From assembly GCA_003671075.1 (NCBI GenBank), contig QWPT01000007.1, positions 15,600 through 69,557 on the forward strand: 53,958 nt of DNA, in the 5' to 3' direction. Below, piece after piece: positions 10,069 to 18,954 of this stretch. The notes under the pieces are model-generated. The model made no database searches and had not been told where the DNA came from. It saw only the letters and a program-made list of their open reading frames with translations. A program made the translations under genes and the position numbers. Each line of letters starts with the position of its first letter. The stretch's first letter is position 1. The stretch is from Planctomycetota bacterium. GTDB taxonomy: Bacteria > Planctomycetota > Phycisphaerae > Phycisphaerales > SM1A02.

Positions 10069-10124
10069 GTGGGAGGGACAGTGTACGGCCGAGTGCGCAT
10101 TGCTTCAAGCAACGGGAACACCTG

Positions 10125-10170
10125 AAAAACGCAGGCAGGGCGCGAGGAGCCCCTCACCGCCCTGTCTGCG
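10125..10170 (-). terminator. Rho-independent terminator downstream of recA
   Basis: On the minus strand a 13-bp stem (CGCAGACAGGGCG with CGCCCTGCCTGCG, one G.U pair) encloses a second small stem (GAGG/CCTC) and is followed by TTTTTC. It separates the recA side from tRNA-Leu. Confidence 0.75.
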
Positions 10171-10254
10171 CTACGCGAATGGACCGTACTGGCTGCGCTG
10201 ACTGCACTGGCGTCGCCGCGTGGCCTGGAGAGCCACTTGCGGTGAGCTAGATGC

Positions 10255-10310
10255 CGAGAGTTCGACGACGAGAGTTCAACGACGAGAGTTCAACGACGAG
10301 AGTTCAATCG
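10255..10310. repeat. Four 14-bp tandem repeats
   Basis: The unit cgagagttc(a/g)acga is repeated four times, the last copy diverging at its end. Non-coding. Confidence 0.85.
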
Positions 10311-10409
10311 CCGCCATCGCCGCCCCGCTTGGAGAGCCTGCGTGATCCCGGCGCCGCTCCGACACGGCGTTGCCCAGGATCAGCCGGCTCATCAGCGGCA
10401 CTGATTGGC

Positions 10410-10464
10410 GATCATGCGTTGATCATGCGTTGATCATGCGTTGATCATGCGTTGATCATGCGTC
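10410..10464. repeat. Five 11-bp tandem repeats next to the recA stop
   Basis: The unit gatcatgcgtt is repeated five times without change except in the last base of the last copy. The array starts 7 bp after the recA stop codon in the direction of recA transcription. Confidence 0.9.
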
Positions 10465-10470
10465 GATCAA

Positions 10471-11799
10471 TCACTCGTCATCGTCAGCGGCATCCTTCGG
10501 GGCAGGACCCTTGCCTCGGTTGGCGGCCTCGTTGGCTGCCATGCGCTTCTCGATGACGCGCTGGCGGATCTCCGCGAACAGCGCGGGGTTCTCCCGGAGG
10601 AAGCCCTTCGCGTTCTCGCGGCCCTGTCCGATGCGCGTGGTCTTGTAGTTAAACCACGAGCCCGACTTCTCGATGATGTTGTCCTCAACGGCGAGGTCGA
10701 CGAGGTCGCCCGTGGTCGAGATTCCTTCGTTGAACATGATGTCAAACTCGGCCTCGCGGAACGGGGGCGCAATCTTGTTCTTCACAACCTTGGCACGGAC
10801 GCGATTGCCAATATTGCGATCGCCGTCCTTGATCGCGCCGATGCGGCGGATGTCGATGCGGACTGATGAGTAGAACTTCAGCGCCTTGCCGCCGGTGGTA
10901 GTCTCGGGCGAGCCGAACATGACACCGATCTTCTCGCGCAGCTGATTGATGAAGATCACGATGCACTCGCTCTTGGCGATGGCGCCCGTGAGCTTTCGCA
11001 GGGCCTGCGACATCAGGCGAGCCTGAAGGCCCATCTGCGAATCGCCCATATCACCCTCGATCTCGGCCTTCGGAATGAGGGCTGCGACCGAGTCGATGAC
11101 GATGATGTCGACCGCGTTGGAGCGAACGAGCATCTCGCAGATCTCGAGCGCCTGTTCGCCTGTGTCGGGCTGCGACACCAGCATCTCATCAAGATTGACA
11201 CCGATGCGCTTGGCCCAGGACGGGTCGAGCGCGTGCTCGGCGTCGATGAAGGCCGCAACGCCACCTGTCTTCTGAGCGTTGGCAACGACAGTGAGCGCAA
11301 GCGTGGTCTTTCCGGATGACTCGGGGCCAAAGATCTCGATCACGCGGCCGCGCGGAAGCCCACGCCCGCCGAGCGCAAGATCAAGGCTGAGTGCGCCAGT
11401 GGCAATCGCTGGAATCGGGGTGAGCGAATCACCGTCGAGCCGCATGATCGAGCCCTTGCCGTAAGCCTTCTCGATCGCACCCATGGCGCGCTCGATGGCG
11501 GCAAGTTTGCCCTTGCGCTCTTCAACGGCCTTCGCCGCATCGATCTTGGCCTGACCAGTCAGAACGACCGGACGAGGCTTCTCTTCAATAGACGCGGCTG
11601 GACGGTTGATGTTGGCAGCAGTGTTGCCGGTGGTACTGGCTGAGGTACTGGCTGAGGTACTGGCCGCGTTACTGGTGGGAGTCGCCATTGAATTTGATCC
11701 TGTTGAAACTGAGGTGCCGCCGGTTGCTCGCGTGCTAGTCGGAGTACTGGTGGGCGTGTTCGTCTTTGCCGTGTTCGCTGTGCTGGTGGCTGCAACCAT
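10471..11799 (-). CDS. recA: Recombinase RecA with a long low-complexity N-terminus
   Basis: 442 aa against the usual 350 or so. ATP-dependent strand exchange and LexA co-protease activity. The core starts near residue 95 ([27 protein letters not shown]) and has Walker A GPESSGKT, the loop [15 protein letters not shown] with [12 protein letters not shown], and an acidic C-terminus. Residues 1-90 are almost entirely Thr/Ser/Ala/Asn with a 12-bp tandem repeat (SAST units). AGGGGAT lies 6 nt before the first ATG, which supports the long form. An internal ATG at residue 38 has AGGA further away and is the alternative. Confidence 0.95.
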   Translation of the reverse strand: MVAATSTANTAKTNTPTSTPTSTRATGGTSVSTGSNSMATPTSNAASTSASTSASTTGNTAANINRPAASIEEKPRPVVLTGQAKIDAAKAVEERKGKLAAIERAMGAIEKAYGKGSIMRLDGDSLTPIPAIATGALSLDLALGGRGLPRGRVIEIFGPESSGKTTLALTVVANAQKTGGVAAFIDAEHALDPSWAKRIGVNLDEMLVSQPDTGEQALEICEMLVRSNAVDIIVIDSVAALIPKAEIEGDMGDSQMGLQARLMSQALRKLTGAIAKSECIVIFINQLREKIGVMFGSPETTTGGKALKFYSSVRIDIRRIGAIKDGDRNIGNRVRAKVVKNKIAPPFREAEFDIMFNEGISTTGDLVDLAVEDNIIEKSGSWFNYKTTRIGQGRENAKGFLRENPALFAEIRQRVIEKRMAANEAANRGKGPAPKDAADDDE

Positions 11800-11940
11800 C
11801 TTTATCCCCTGCTTTCGCCCCTTGCGGAGCCTGTTGAAGGCGAGTTGTTACCGAAATTGACTCGTTTTTACGCGCCGTTTCGGATGCCATTCACGCCCGA
11901 TTTGTGATTCCGCCTAGTTTGAGGGCGGCCGTTTTTTGAT

Positions 11941-11979
11941 TTTTGAACCTGACTTTCGAACCTGACTTTCGAACCTGAG
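11941..11979. repeat. Three 13-bp tandem repeats upstream of recA
   Basis: The unit ttt(t/c)gaacctga(c/g) is repeated three times, placing GAAC half-sites at 13-bp spacing. This may be simple slippage or a set of protein-binding half-sites. Confidence 0.7.
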
Positions 11980-12028
11980 AGAAGCGCCAGAACTCGCGTC
12001 CGCAGCACCCTCGCTTGTCCTTCGGACC

Positions 12029-12062
12029 GAACAGATTCCGTTCATATGTTCGGTGTATGTTC
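12029..12062. promoter_or_regulatory. Candidate LexA/SOS operator cluster for recA
   Basis: GAAC-N7-GTTC (12029-12043) is followed by GTTC-N7-GTTC (12048-12062). The second matches the direct-repeat SOS box known from Alphaproteobacteria. It lies about 230 bp ahead of recA. Whether this lineage's LexA reads such a site is unknown. Confidence 0.35.
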
Positions 12063-12244
12063 GTACCCTACCACATCGGCAAGATCCGCAAGGCAGACCC
12101 TACCTTTTTCCGAACAAATTTTGCACACTGAATATATGCGTTCGCAAAACGCCTCGGTCCCGCGCCCGTTTGCTTCAAGAATGCAAGGGAACCAGCGGCG
12201 CCCGATCGAGCGCTAGAAACGTACCGCCAAGCAGTCGCTGGCCA

Positions 12245-13216
12245 CTAGTAGTTCGGCGTCGGCGCTCGGAACTTCGCCATGTCAATGGACTTGAAATAGG
12301 CGATCGTTCGCACAAGACCTTCGCGCAGAGGGATTTTTGGCTCCCAGCCCAGGCGGGTTCGCGCGAGAGTGATGTCGGGCTTGCGCTGCAATGGATCGTC
12401 AGCGGGCAACGGCTTGGCATTGACGATCTGCGACTTGCCGCCGGTCAGTTCCACAGTCATCTCCGCGAGTTCGCGGATGGTGAACTCAATCGGATTCCCG
12501 ATGTTCACCGGGCCGGGCAAGCTGTCAGGCGCATTCATGAGCAACATGAATCCATCGAGCAGATCGTCGACATAGCAAAACGACCGCGTCTGAGTTCCCT
12601 CGCCGTAGATCGTGATCGGCTCGCCGGCAAGCGCCTGACGGATGAAGTTGCTCACCACCCGGCCGTCGTAGGGGTGCATGCGCGGGCCGTAGGTGTTGAA
12701 GATTCGCACCACGCGGATGTTGACCTTGTTCTGTCGGTGATAGTCGAAAAACAGCGTCTCCGCGGCCCGTTTGCCTTCGTCGTAGCAGGCGCGCGGACCG
12801 ATCGGGTTCACGCTGCCGCGATAGCTTTCAGGCTGCGGATGCACATCGGGGTCGCCATAAACCTCGCTGGTCGAGGCGTGAAAGATCTTCGCCTTCACGC
12901 GCTTGGCAAGGCCGAGCATGTTGATCGCGCCGAGCACGCTCGTCTTCATGGTCTTGATCGGATTGAACTGGTAATGGCCAGGCGCCGCGGGACAGGCGAG
13001 ATTGAAGATCTCGTCGACCTCAAGCATGATCGGCTCGGTTACATCGTGACGGATGAACTCGAAGTTTTTGCAGTCGAGCAGATGAGTGATGTTCGACTTC
13101 TGACTCGTGAAGAGATTGTCGAGGCAGATCACATCGTGGCCCATCGCAACCAGGCGGTCGCAGAGATGCGATCCGAGGAAGCCGGCGCCGCCAGTGACGA
13201 GAATTCGCTTGACCAT
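12245..13216 (-). CDS. uxs: UDP-glucuronate decarboxylase (UDP-xylose synthase)
   Basis: 323 aa, an extended short-chain dehydrogenase. Converts UDP-glucuronate to UDP-xylose for surface polysaccharides. The N-terminal NAD-binding motif is [14 protein letters not shown]. The catalytic triad is seen as [11 protein letters not shown] and YDEGKRAAE (Tyr-x3-Lys). The Uxs-type block [18 protein letters not shown] separates it from other sugar epimerases. TAAGAT lies 9 nt before the ATG, with no Shine-Dalgarno sequence. It stands alone and is divergent from anmK. Confidence 0.9.
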   Translation of the reverse strand: MVKRILVTGGAGFLGSHLCDRLVAMGHDVICLDNLFTSQKSNITHLLDCKNFEFIRHDVTEPIMLEVDEIFNLACPAAPGHYQFNPIKTMKTSVLGAINMLGLAKRVKAKIFHASTSEVYGDPDVHPQPESYRGSVNPIGPRACYDEGKRAAETLFFDYHRQNKVNIRVVRIFNTYGPRMHPYDGRVVSNFIRQALAGEPITIYGEGTQTRSFCYVDDLLDGFMLLMNAPDSLPGPVNIGNPIEFTIRELAEMTVELTGGKSQIVNAKPLPADDPLQRKPDITLARTRLGWEPKIPLREGLVRTIAYFKSIDMAKFRAPTPNY

Positions 13217-13280
13217 GGGGCGGCGATCTTACGGCAAACCGACGGTTGCAGAGTCAGCGCAACGCGAGGACGATGGTGCC

Positions 13281-14489
13281 ATGGGCCCGACCAACCGACC
13301 TTTGCGAGAGACCCCGCGCTTTGTGGTCGGCACGATGACGGGCACCAGCATCGACGGTGACCTCGATGCCGCACTCATCGAAATCCGCGGCGAGGCGCTC
13401 GATATGAACGCCAAGATCGTTGCGACCGGATCTTGGCCGCTCGGCGCAGTCGCGGCTGATCTTCGCCGCGTCGCCGCGCAAGAGCCTCTGACCGCAGGCG
13501 AATTCGCCCGTATCGCCCGTGCATTTGGCGAAATCCACGCCGACGCCATCGCGCTGCTGTGCGAAGGTGCAGGCGTACAGCCCGACCTCGTGGTGTTGCA
13601 CGGTCAAACCGTCTTCCACGCTCCGCCGCTCACCTGGCAACTGCTTGACCCGTGGCCAGTCGCGTTACGGATGAAGTGTCGCGTGCGCTACGACCTTCGC
13701 AGCGCGAACCTGGTGAGCGGCGGGCAAGGCGCGCCAATCACACCGATCGCCGACTACATCCTTTTCGCCAGCAATCGCGACCCGAAAGTTGTGATGAACC
13801 TCGGCGGCTTCATCAATGTGACGCTGCTGCCAACGCGCGGGCAAGGCATCTCGGCGATCCGCGGCTTTGATGTCTGCGCGTGCAATCATTTGCTCGACCG
13901 CGTCGCCCGCACGCGTCTGGGATCCGCATTCGATCGGGACGGCGAAGCAGCAACGCGCGGCAACAGCGATGTCGCGATTGCCCAACGCATCGCGCAAGCC
14001 ATCGCGCCGACGCACGCGCCCGGTGCCGCGCGGCGCTCGCTGGGAACCGGCGACGAGGCGGCGCGACTCGTCGAACTTACTGCGGCGCTCTCTCCGCAGG
14101 ATGCCTGTAGCACCATCGTCGAGGCGATCGCCGACGCAACCATCCGCACGCTTCGCGCGGAGCTCTCGGCGCCCGGCACCCTGCAAATCACGGCATCCTC
14201 GCACGAACCATCCACGCCGATCCCCCACACGCTGCTCGCAGGAGGATCGGCTCGGAATCGCGCGTTGCACGCAGCGCTCGCCCGTCGGTCGGGCGCAATC
14301 GTGCAAACGACCGACGAATGGAACGGCGTTCCCGTTGGAATGCGCGAAGCTGTGGAAATGGCGATTTTGGGCGCGTTGGCCGACGATGGCGTGCGCTATT
14401 CGTTGGCGCGAGTGACGGGCATCGCCTCGTTGATTCCCGAGTCGGCTGTGCTCGAAGCCCCGATTCTCGCAGAAAGAACGCAGGTCTGA
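13281..14489 (+). CDS. anmK: Anhydro-N-acetylmuramic acid kinase
   Basis: 402 aa. Phosphorylates and opens 1,6-anhydro-MurNAc during recycling of cell-wall muropeptides. The start MGPTNRPLRETPRFVVGTMTGTSIDG puts the phosphate-binding GTMTGTSIDGDLDAAL near the N-terminus, where GLMSGTSLDG is usual. Other family blocks are VVLHGQTVFHAPP, GQGAPITPIADYILF and MNLGGFINVTLL, and the C-terminal LLAGGSARNRAL. The frame is open further upstream, but that part is antisense to uxs. Together with uppP elsewhere in the window it indicates peptidoglycan metabolism. Confidence 0.9.
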   Translation: MGPTNRPLRETPRFVVGTMTGTSIDGDLDAALIEIRGEALDMNAKIVATGSWPLGAVAADLRRVAAQEPLTAGEFARIARAFGEIHADAIALLCEGAGVQPDLVVLHGQTVFHAPPLTWQLLDPWPVALRMKCRVRYDLRSANLVSGGQGAPITPIADYILFASNRDPKVVMNLGGFINVTLLPTRGQGISAIRGFDVCACNHLLDRVARTRLGSAFDRDGEAATRGNSDVAIAQRIAQAIAPTHAPGAARRSLGTGDEAARLVELTAALSPQDACSTIVEAIADATIRTLRAELSAPGTLQITASSHEPSTPIPHTLLAGGSARNRALHAALARRSGAIVQTTDEWNGVPVGMREAVEMAILGALADDGVRYSLARVTGIASLIPESAVLEAPILAERTQV

Positions 14490-14497
14490 ACAAAGTC

Positions 14498-14514
14498 TTC
14501 ACCAATCCTTGACA
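14498..14514 (+). promoter_or_regulatory. Candidate Pho box upstream of phoB
   Basis: TTCACC-AATCC-TTGACA, two hexamers at 11-bp spacing, lies 32 bp before phoB. The same arrangement occurs before pstS. The second hexamer would also serve as a -35 element. Confidence 0.45.
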
Positions 14515-14546
14515 GCGGAGGGGGCGCGCGCTCTACCGTACCTCCC

Positions 14547-15269
14547 ATGTCCAATGCGAAGGCACTAGTGCTCATTGTCGAAGACGAGCCCGAGATCGCG
14601 GAACTCATTGAGTTCCACGCCGAGCGTGCGGGCATGCGCGCTCGCAAGGTCCACAGCGGCCGCATCGCGCTTGATGTGATCAAGCGCGAGAAACCCGACC
14701 TCATCGTGCTCGATCTCATGCTGCCGGACATCGATGGCCTCGAGGTTTGCCGACGGCTGAAGCAGTCCGATGACACTCGGATGATTCCGATCGTCATGGT
14801 GACGGCCAAGGGCGAGGAAGCTGACATTGTTGCGGGCATCGAATTAGGCGCCGATGACTATGTCACCAAGCCCTTCAGCCCGAGCGTGCTCATGGCCCGA
14901 CTTCGCAATGTTCTGCGCCGAAATGGCGTCGCCGACGAGCCTTCGCCGACGAGTGACCGCATGGTGCTTCTTGAAAGCAAGCTCGTCATCGACATCGATC
15001 GCCACGAGATCCTCTGCGATGCCAAGAAGGTCGACCTGACATTGACCGAGTTTGGAATCCTCCATTACCTCGCCGGTCGTCCTGGCTTCGTGCGAACCCG
15101 CGACCAAATCATCAGCGCGGTCCATGGAAAGAGCACCGTACTTTCCAGCCGCACCGTCGATGTCCACATCACTGCGCTGCGCCGAAAGCTCGGCACGCTT
15201 GCCGATTGCGTCGAGACAGTGCGCGGCGTTGGATATCGCTTCTGCGAAGGTGCAAACGAAGAAGATTGA
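14547..15269 (+). CDS. phoB: Phosphate response regulator PhoB (OmpR family)
   Basis: 240 aa. The receiver domain (residues 1-125) has the acidic pair in VEDEP, the phosphorylated Asp in DLIVLDLMLPDIDGLEVC, the Thr in VMVTAKGEE and the Lys in YVTKPFSP. The C-terminal winged helix (residues 145-235) is of the OmpR/PhoB type (LTLTEFGILHYLAGRPGFV, SSRTVDVHITALRRKLG). It heads the phosphate cluster with phoR 79 bp downstream. The neighbours fix it as PhoB rather than another OmpR-type regulator. Confidence 0.93.
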   Translation: MSNAKALVLIVEDEPEIAELIEFHAERAGMRARKVHSGRIALDVIKREKPDLIVLDLMLPDIDGLEVCRRLKQSDDTRMIPIVMVTAKGEEADIVAGIELGADDYVTKPFSPSVLMARLRNVLRRNGVADEPSPTSDRMVLLESKLVIDIDRHEILCDAKKVDLTLTEFGILHYLAGRPGFVRTRDQIISAVHGKSTVLSSRTVDVHITALRRKLGTLADCVETVRGVGYRFCEGANEED

Positions 15270-15348
15270 TCCGCGCGAACGCCACAGACCTCGACGCGAT
15301 TGATCGGCTGCTTCCACAGCGCAAGCACGCTGAAATGTACACTTCGGG

Positions 15349-16713
15349 ATGATGATCGCACTTTCATCGGCCATCGGCCAAACATCCCAAGCGCTCTCCG
15401 ACGGCGGCTGGATCGCGGCTGGGGTTGTCGCGGCCGCATGGATCGGCACCTCGGCGATGCGCCGTCGCAGCCACCTTCGGCTTGAGAAGGCGCTGCTCGA
15501 CGACAACACCGCCGACGCCACCGGCCTCGGTGAGGAAACTTCGTTTCCGCTGATCGATTCGCTTGCGAGCGTTGCGATCCGCCGCATCCGCATCGAACGC
15601 CAACGCCAGTCGCTCGCGCAAGAACGCCTTGGCGAAATCGAGCGGATTCTCCGCGCAACTCCGATTGCAGTCATCGCGCTTGATCACTTGCAGCGCGTTC
15701 TTTCGGCCAATCCCGCCGCTGAGCGCCTGCTCGGCTTCGACGAAACTTCCGCGCGCGGGCGGCTGCTGCAGGAGGCCATTCGCCAACCTGGACTCAACCG
15801 CATGATCAGCACCGCGCTCGCCAATAACGGGCGGTTCGATGGCGAGCTCCATCTCGAACTCGATATGCCGCTGGAAGTACAGGTTTGCTGCGAGTCGCTT
15901 CACCACGAGGACCATCCCGCGGGGTTGGTGATCAGCCTCGTTGATGTGACGCGCATGCGCCGACTCGAATCGATGCGCAGCGAGTTTGCCGCAAATGTGT
16001 CGCACGAGCTGCGCACGCCGATCACAAACATCAAGGGATATGTCGAGACCCTGCTTCAGGTTGGGCTTGAAGATCCCGAGCGGATGCGCAGGTTTCTTGA
16101 GATCGTGCACCGCAATACGGTGCGGCTATCAGGAATCGTCGAGGACATTCTCACGCTCGCGTTTCTCGAGGAGCCCGAGGCGAAGCAAAGCCTTGCGCGG
16201 ACGTCGATTCGCGCAACCGAGATTGTGCAGCAGGTCGTGGAAGATCTCGGCTCTGCCGCCAATGCCAAATCGATTCGGGTTCAGATTTCCCCTGTTGGAA
16301 ACACGCGCGTCAGCGAAATCCTCATCCTCGCCAATCGATCTCTGGCCGAACAGGCCCTGGCCAACCTAGTCTCGAACGCGATCAAGTATTCAGCAGAGGG
16401 CACCGAGGTTGGGATCGAGATCTCCACCGAGGGGCCGCTCATCAGAATCGCCGTTGCCGATCAGGGCCCCGGCATTGCCGCGAAGCACCTTCCGCGAATC
16501 TTCGAGCGGTTCTACCGCGTCGACAAGGCGCGCGCGCGAACCCAAGGCGGCACTGGACTAGGACTCGCCATCGTCAAGCACATCGCATCTATCCATGGCG
16601 GCCAAGTCGAGGTCACAAGCCAGGTTTCGCAAGGCAGTCGCTTCAGTCTGTTGCTGCCCAAGGCAGCGGACGACTCGGGTGCCCACGCCGTTCCCGAAGT
16701 CAAAAGCCAGTGA
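15349..16713 (+). CDS. phoR: Phosphate sensor histidine kinase PhoR
   Basis: 454 aa. One N-terminal membrane helix (GGWIAAGVVAAAWIGTSAM), a PAS domain (residues about 90-190, ILRATPIAVIALDHLQRV), a HisKA dimerisation helix with the phospho-acceptor in VSHELRTPITNIKGYVETLL, and a HATPase domain (NLVSNAIKYSAEGTEV, DQGPGIAAKHLPRIFERFYRVD, GGTGLGLAIVKHIA). It partners PhoB. TACACT lies 5 nt before the first of two adjacent ATGs, so the transcript is probably leaderless. As in other PhoR proteins there is no large periplasmic sensor; the signal would come through PhoU/PstB. Confidence 0.92.
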   Translation: MMIALSSAIGQTSQALSDGGWIAAGVVAAAWIGTSAMRRRSHLRLEKALLDDNTADATGLGEETSFPLIDSLASVAIRRIRIERQRQSLAQERLGEIERILRATPIAVIALDHLQRVLSANPAAERLLGFDETSARGRLLQEAIRQPGLNRMISTALANNGRFDGELHLELDMPLEVQVCCESLHHEDHPAGLVISLVDVTRMRRLESMRSEFAANVSHELRTPITNIKGYVETLLQVGLEDPERMRRFLEIVHRNTVRLSGIVEDILTLAFLEEPEAKQSLARTSIRATEIVQQVVEDLGSAANAKSIRVQISPVGNTRVSEILILANRSLAEQALANLVSNAIKYSAEGTEVGIEISTEGPLIRIAVADQGPGIAAKHLPRIFERFYRVDKARARTQGGTGLGLAIVKHIASIHGGQVEVTSQVSQGSRFSLLLPKAADDSGAHAVPEVKSQ

Positions 16714-16736
16714 TTTACGCCTCCTTGAACCGTTTC

Positions 16737-16753
16737 TTTACCGAATCTTAACA
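16737..16753 (+). promoter_or_regulatory. Candidate Pho box upstream of pstS
   Basis: TTTACC-GAATC-TTAACA, again two hexamers at 11-bp spacing. It closely resembles the site before phoB and also the TTAACA-type PhoP boxes of Bacillus. It lies 82 bp before the pstS ATG. Confidence 0.5.
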
Positions 16754-16834
16754 TGCGTCCGCGACCCTTTCGCACTCGAAGAAACTCACAGTGTCTGGCC
16801 CGTCACCGCGCATATCACCGCTGAGAAATCATCT

Positions 16835-17842
16835 ATGAACACCATGATCAGACTCGCTTCCATCAGCCTCCTCGCCGCCGCGTCCGCTTTGATTGGCGCG
16901 ACCACCGATCAAGACGCCAAAGTTTCGTTGAGCACGCTCAAGGGCGCCATCAAGGTTGACGGTTCCTCCACGGTCTATCCGATCACCGAGGCCATCTCGG
17001 AAGAATTCAACAAGGTTGCGGCCAAGGTTCGGGTCACCGTCGGCATCTCGGGTACGGGCGGTGGATTCAAGCGCTTCTGTGCTGGAGAGATCGATGTCGC
17101 CGACGCTTCGCGCCCAATCAAGAAGGCTGAATTCGAGCTCGCGACCAAGGCAAGCGTCGAGTACATCGAGCTTCCCATCGCCTACGACGGTCTCACCATC
17201 GTCGTGCATCCGAAGAACACCTGGTGCAACTCTCTCACGCTCGAGCAAATCAAGCGGATCTATTCGGCCGCTGGCAGCGTGAAGACTTGGAAGGACATCA
17301 ATCCCGAGTGGCCCGACAAGGCGCTCAAGGTTTACTCGCCGGGAACCGACTCGGGAACATTCGACTACTTCAAAGAGACCACCGTCGGCAAAGACGGCTC
17401 TATCCGCAGCGATATGAGCGTTTCTGAAGACGACAATGTGCTCGTCCGCGGTGTCGCCGGAGACGAGGGCGCGATTGGCTTCTTCGGATGCGCGTACTAC
17501 TTTGAGAACAAGGACAAGGTGAAGGCCGTCCCCATCGATGCCGGCAAGGGCCCGATCGCCATCAGCGTCGAGTCCATCGAGTCGGGAGCCTACGCGCCCT
17601 TCAGCCGCCCTCTGTTTATCTACATCAACAAGAAGAGCGCCGAGCGTGCTGAAGTCCAGGCGTTTATTGACTTCTATCTGGCCAACGCTGGGAAGCTCGT
17701 CAGCGAGGTTGGATTTGTCAAGCTTCCCGACGCGATCTACGCCAAGGTGACGAAGAACTGGCTCGCACGCCGACCGGGAACTCAGTTCACCAAGCCGACC
17801 GGCGAGGCCGTCTCGGGATCGCTCGCCAATGTTTACGAGTGA
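16835..17842 (+). CDS. pstS: Phosphate ABC transporter, substrate-binding protein
   Basis: 335 aa. Captures phosphate outside the membrane for PstCAB. The start [22 protein letters not shown] gives a signal peptide. The first binding loop, [19 protein letters not shown], and the second, [27 protein letters not shown], are typical of the PstS family with [18 protein letters not shown] is the third phosphate contact region. It is followed by a hairpin and then pstC. The frame extends into phoR upstream, but only the chosen start gives an export signal. Confidence 0.94.
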   Translation: MNTMIRLASISLLAAASALIGATTDQDAKVSLSTLKGAIKVDGSSTVYPITEAISEEFNKVAAKVRVTVGISGTGGGFKRFCAGEIDVADASRPIKKAEFELATKASVEYIELPIAYDGLTIVVHPKNTWCNSLTLEQIKRIYSAAGSVKTWKDINPEWPDKALKVYSPGTDSGTFDYFKETTVGKDGSIRSDMSVSEDDNVLVRGVAGDEGAIGFFGCAYYFENKDKVKAVPIDAGKGPIAISVESIESGAYAPFSRPLFIYINKKSAERAEVQAFIDFYLANAGKLVSEVGFVKLPDAIYAKVTKNWLARRPGTQFTKPTGEAVSGSLANVYE

Positions 17843-17861
17843 ATGACGCTGGCAAACACAC

Positions 17862-17887
17862 ACAGCGGCGGCGAGAGCCGCCGCTGT
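17862..17887 (+). terminator. pstS-pstC intergenic hairpin
   Basis: An 11-bp perfect stem (ACAGCGGCGGC/GCCGCCGCTGT) with a GAGA tetraloop and no T run behind it. It lies 20 bp after pstS. It may attenuate transcription or protect the 3' end of the pstS mRNA, which would give more PstS than the membrane components. Confidence 0.6.
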
Positions 17888-17997
17888 ACCTTGAATCGGC
17901 GCACGGATCGTTCTGGAGCGTGCTCGGATGAGCCTTCGGGACGGCGTTGGCGGGTAGATCGCCCACCCAAGTACCTACCCGCCCGCGGAACCGCATC

Positions 17998-18954
17998 GTG
18001 ACCACCCTGCCCACAACCTCCACGCCGCGCGACCTCGACCAACTCGGTCGAACGAAGTCGGTCGCTGCGCGCGTGCTGCGCGAACGCTTGATCGTGGGCA
18101 CACTGGCGATCGCGGCTTGCTTCTCCATCTTGGTCACCTCGACGATCATCGCGGTGCTCGCCCAAGAGACTTGGGGATTCTTTCAGTTCCCCAATGTCAC
18201 CCTCGGCGATTTCTTCGGTGGGACCGAATGGAATCCGCTGCTCGGCGCCGAGAAACATTTCGGAATCTGGCCGCTGGTGAGCGGAACCCTGCTGGTCACC
18301 GTGATCGCCGCCACATTTGCCTTGCCCATTGGACTGGTGTGCGCGATCTACCTCAGCGAATACTCGTCGACGCGGGTGCGCGCGACCCTCAAGCCCGCGC
18401 TGGAAATCCTCGCGGGCGTGCCAACCGTCGTCTACGGATTCTTTGCACTCACCATCATCACGCCGGTGCTGCAGAAAGTCAGCCCCGCGTTCGGCAGTTA
18501 CAACGCGATGGCCGCTGGCCTGGCGACGGGCATCATGATTCTGCCGATCGTCTGCTCGATGTCCGAGGATTCGCTGCGCGCGGTGCCACGCAGTTTGCGC
18601 GACGGAGCGCTCGCCCTCGGTGGAACCAAGTTCGATGTGTCGGTGAAAGTGGTGGTGCCCGCAGCGCTCTCGGGAATCGTCGCGGCGTTCCTGTTGGCGA
18701 TCTCGCGTGCGATCGGCGAAACCATGATTGTTGCGCTTGCCGCTGGTGGTATCGCGCAAATCACCGCGAATCCAACGGCAGAAGTGCAGACGATGACCGC
18801 GTACATGGTGCAGATCTTTCTCGGAGACGCACCTGCCGTTGGCGTGGAGTACAAGTCGAGTTACGCGGTTGCATCCGTACTCTTCGTGATGACATTCGCG
18901 ATCACCATGATCGGCCAGTACATCTTGCGCCGATTTCGTGAGGAGTACGACTGA
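17998..18954 (+). CDS. pstC: Phosphate ABC transporter permease PstC
   Basis: 318 aa. Six membrane helices; the first is LIVGTLAIAACFSILVTSTIIAVLA. The permease core has LPIGLVCAIYLSEYSS, EILAGVPTVVYGFFAL and the EAA-type loop LPRSLRDGALALGGTKFDV. The start is taken as GTG at 17998, preceded by GGAA; a TTG 17 codons upstream is possible but adds no homologous sequence. Stop and the next start share one base (TGATG). Confidence 0.92.
   Translation: MTTLPTTSTPRDLDQLGRTKSVAARVLRERLIVGTLAIAACFSILVTSTIIAVLAQETWGFFQFPNVTLGDFFGGTEWNPLLGAEKHFGIWPLVSGTLLVTVIAATFALPIGLVCAIYLSEYSSTRVRATLKPALEILAGVPTVVYGFFALTIITPVLQKVSPAFGSYNAMAAGLATGIMILPIVCSMSEDSLRAVPRSLRDGALALGGTKFDVSVKVVVPAALSGIVAAFLLAISRAIGETMIVALAAGGIAQITANPTAEVQTMTAYMVQIFLGDAPAVGVEYKSSYAVASVLFVMTFAITMIGQYILRRFREEYD

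Larger units (their letters stand above)
10069..10470. other. Non-coding region between tRNA-Leu and recA
   Basis: About 400 bp with no credible gene. It contains a strong minus-strand terminator (10125-10170), four 14-bp repeats (10255-10310) and five 11-bp repeats (10410-10464). If the terminator ends the recA transcript, recA would have a repeat-rich 3' leader of about 300 nt. Otherwise an unrecognised small RNA ends there. Confidence 0.6.
11800..12244. other. Upstream region of recA, relatively AT-rich, with candidate SOS operators
   Basis: About 445 bp without a credible gene. It holds three 13-bp repeats (11941-11979, each with GAACCTGA) and a cluster of GAAC/GTTC half-sites around 12029-12062. 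Near the uxs end there is a weak GCCA/TGGC hairpin. Transcripts for recA should start here. Confidence 0.55.

Noticed and set aside
12053-13360. Long plus-strand frame opposite uxs
   Set aside because: It is a shadow of uxs, which has full catalytic motifs on the minus strand.
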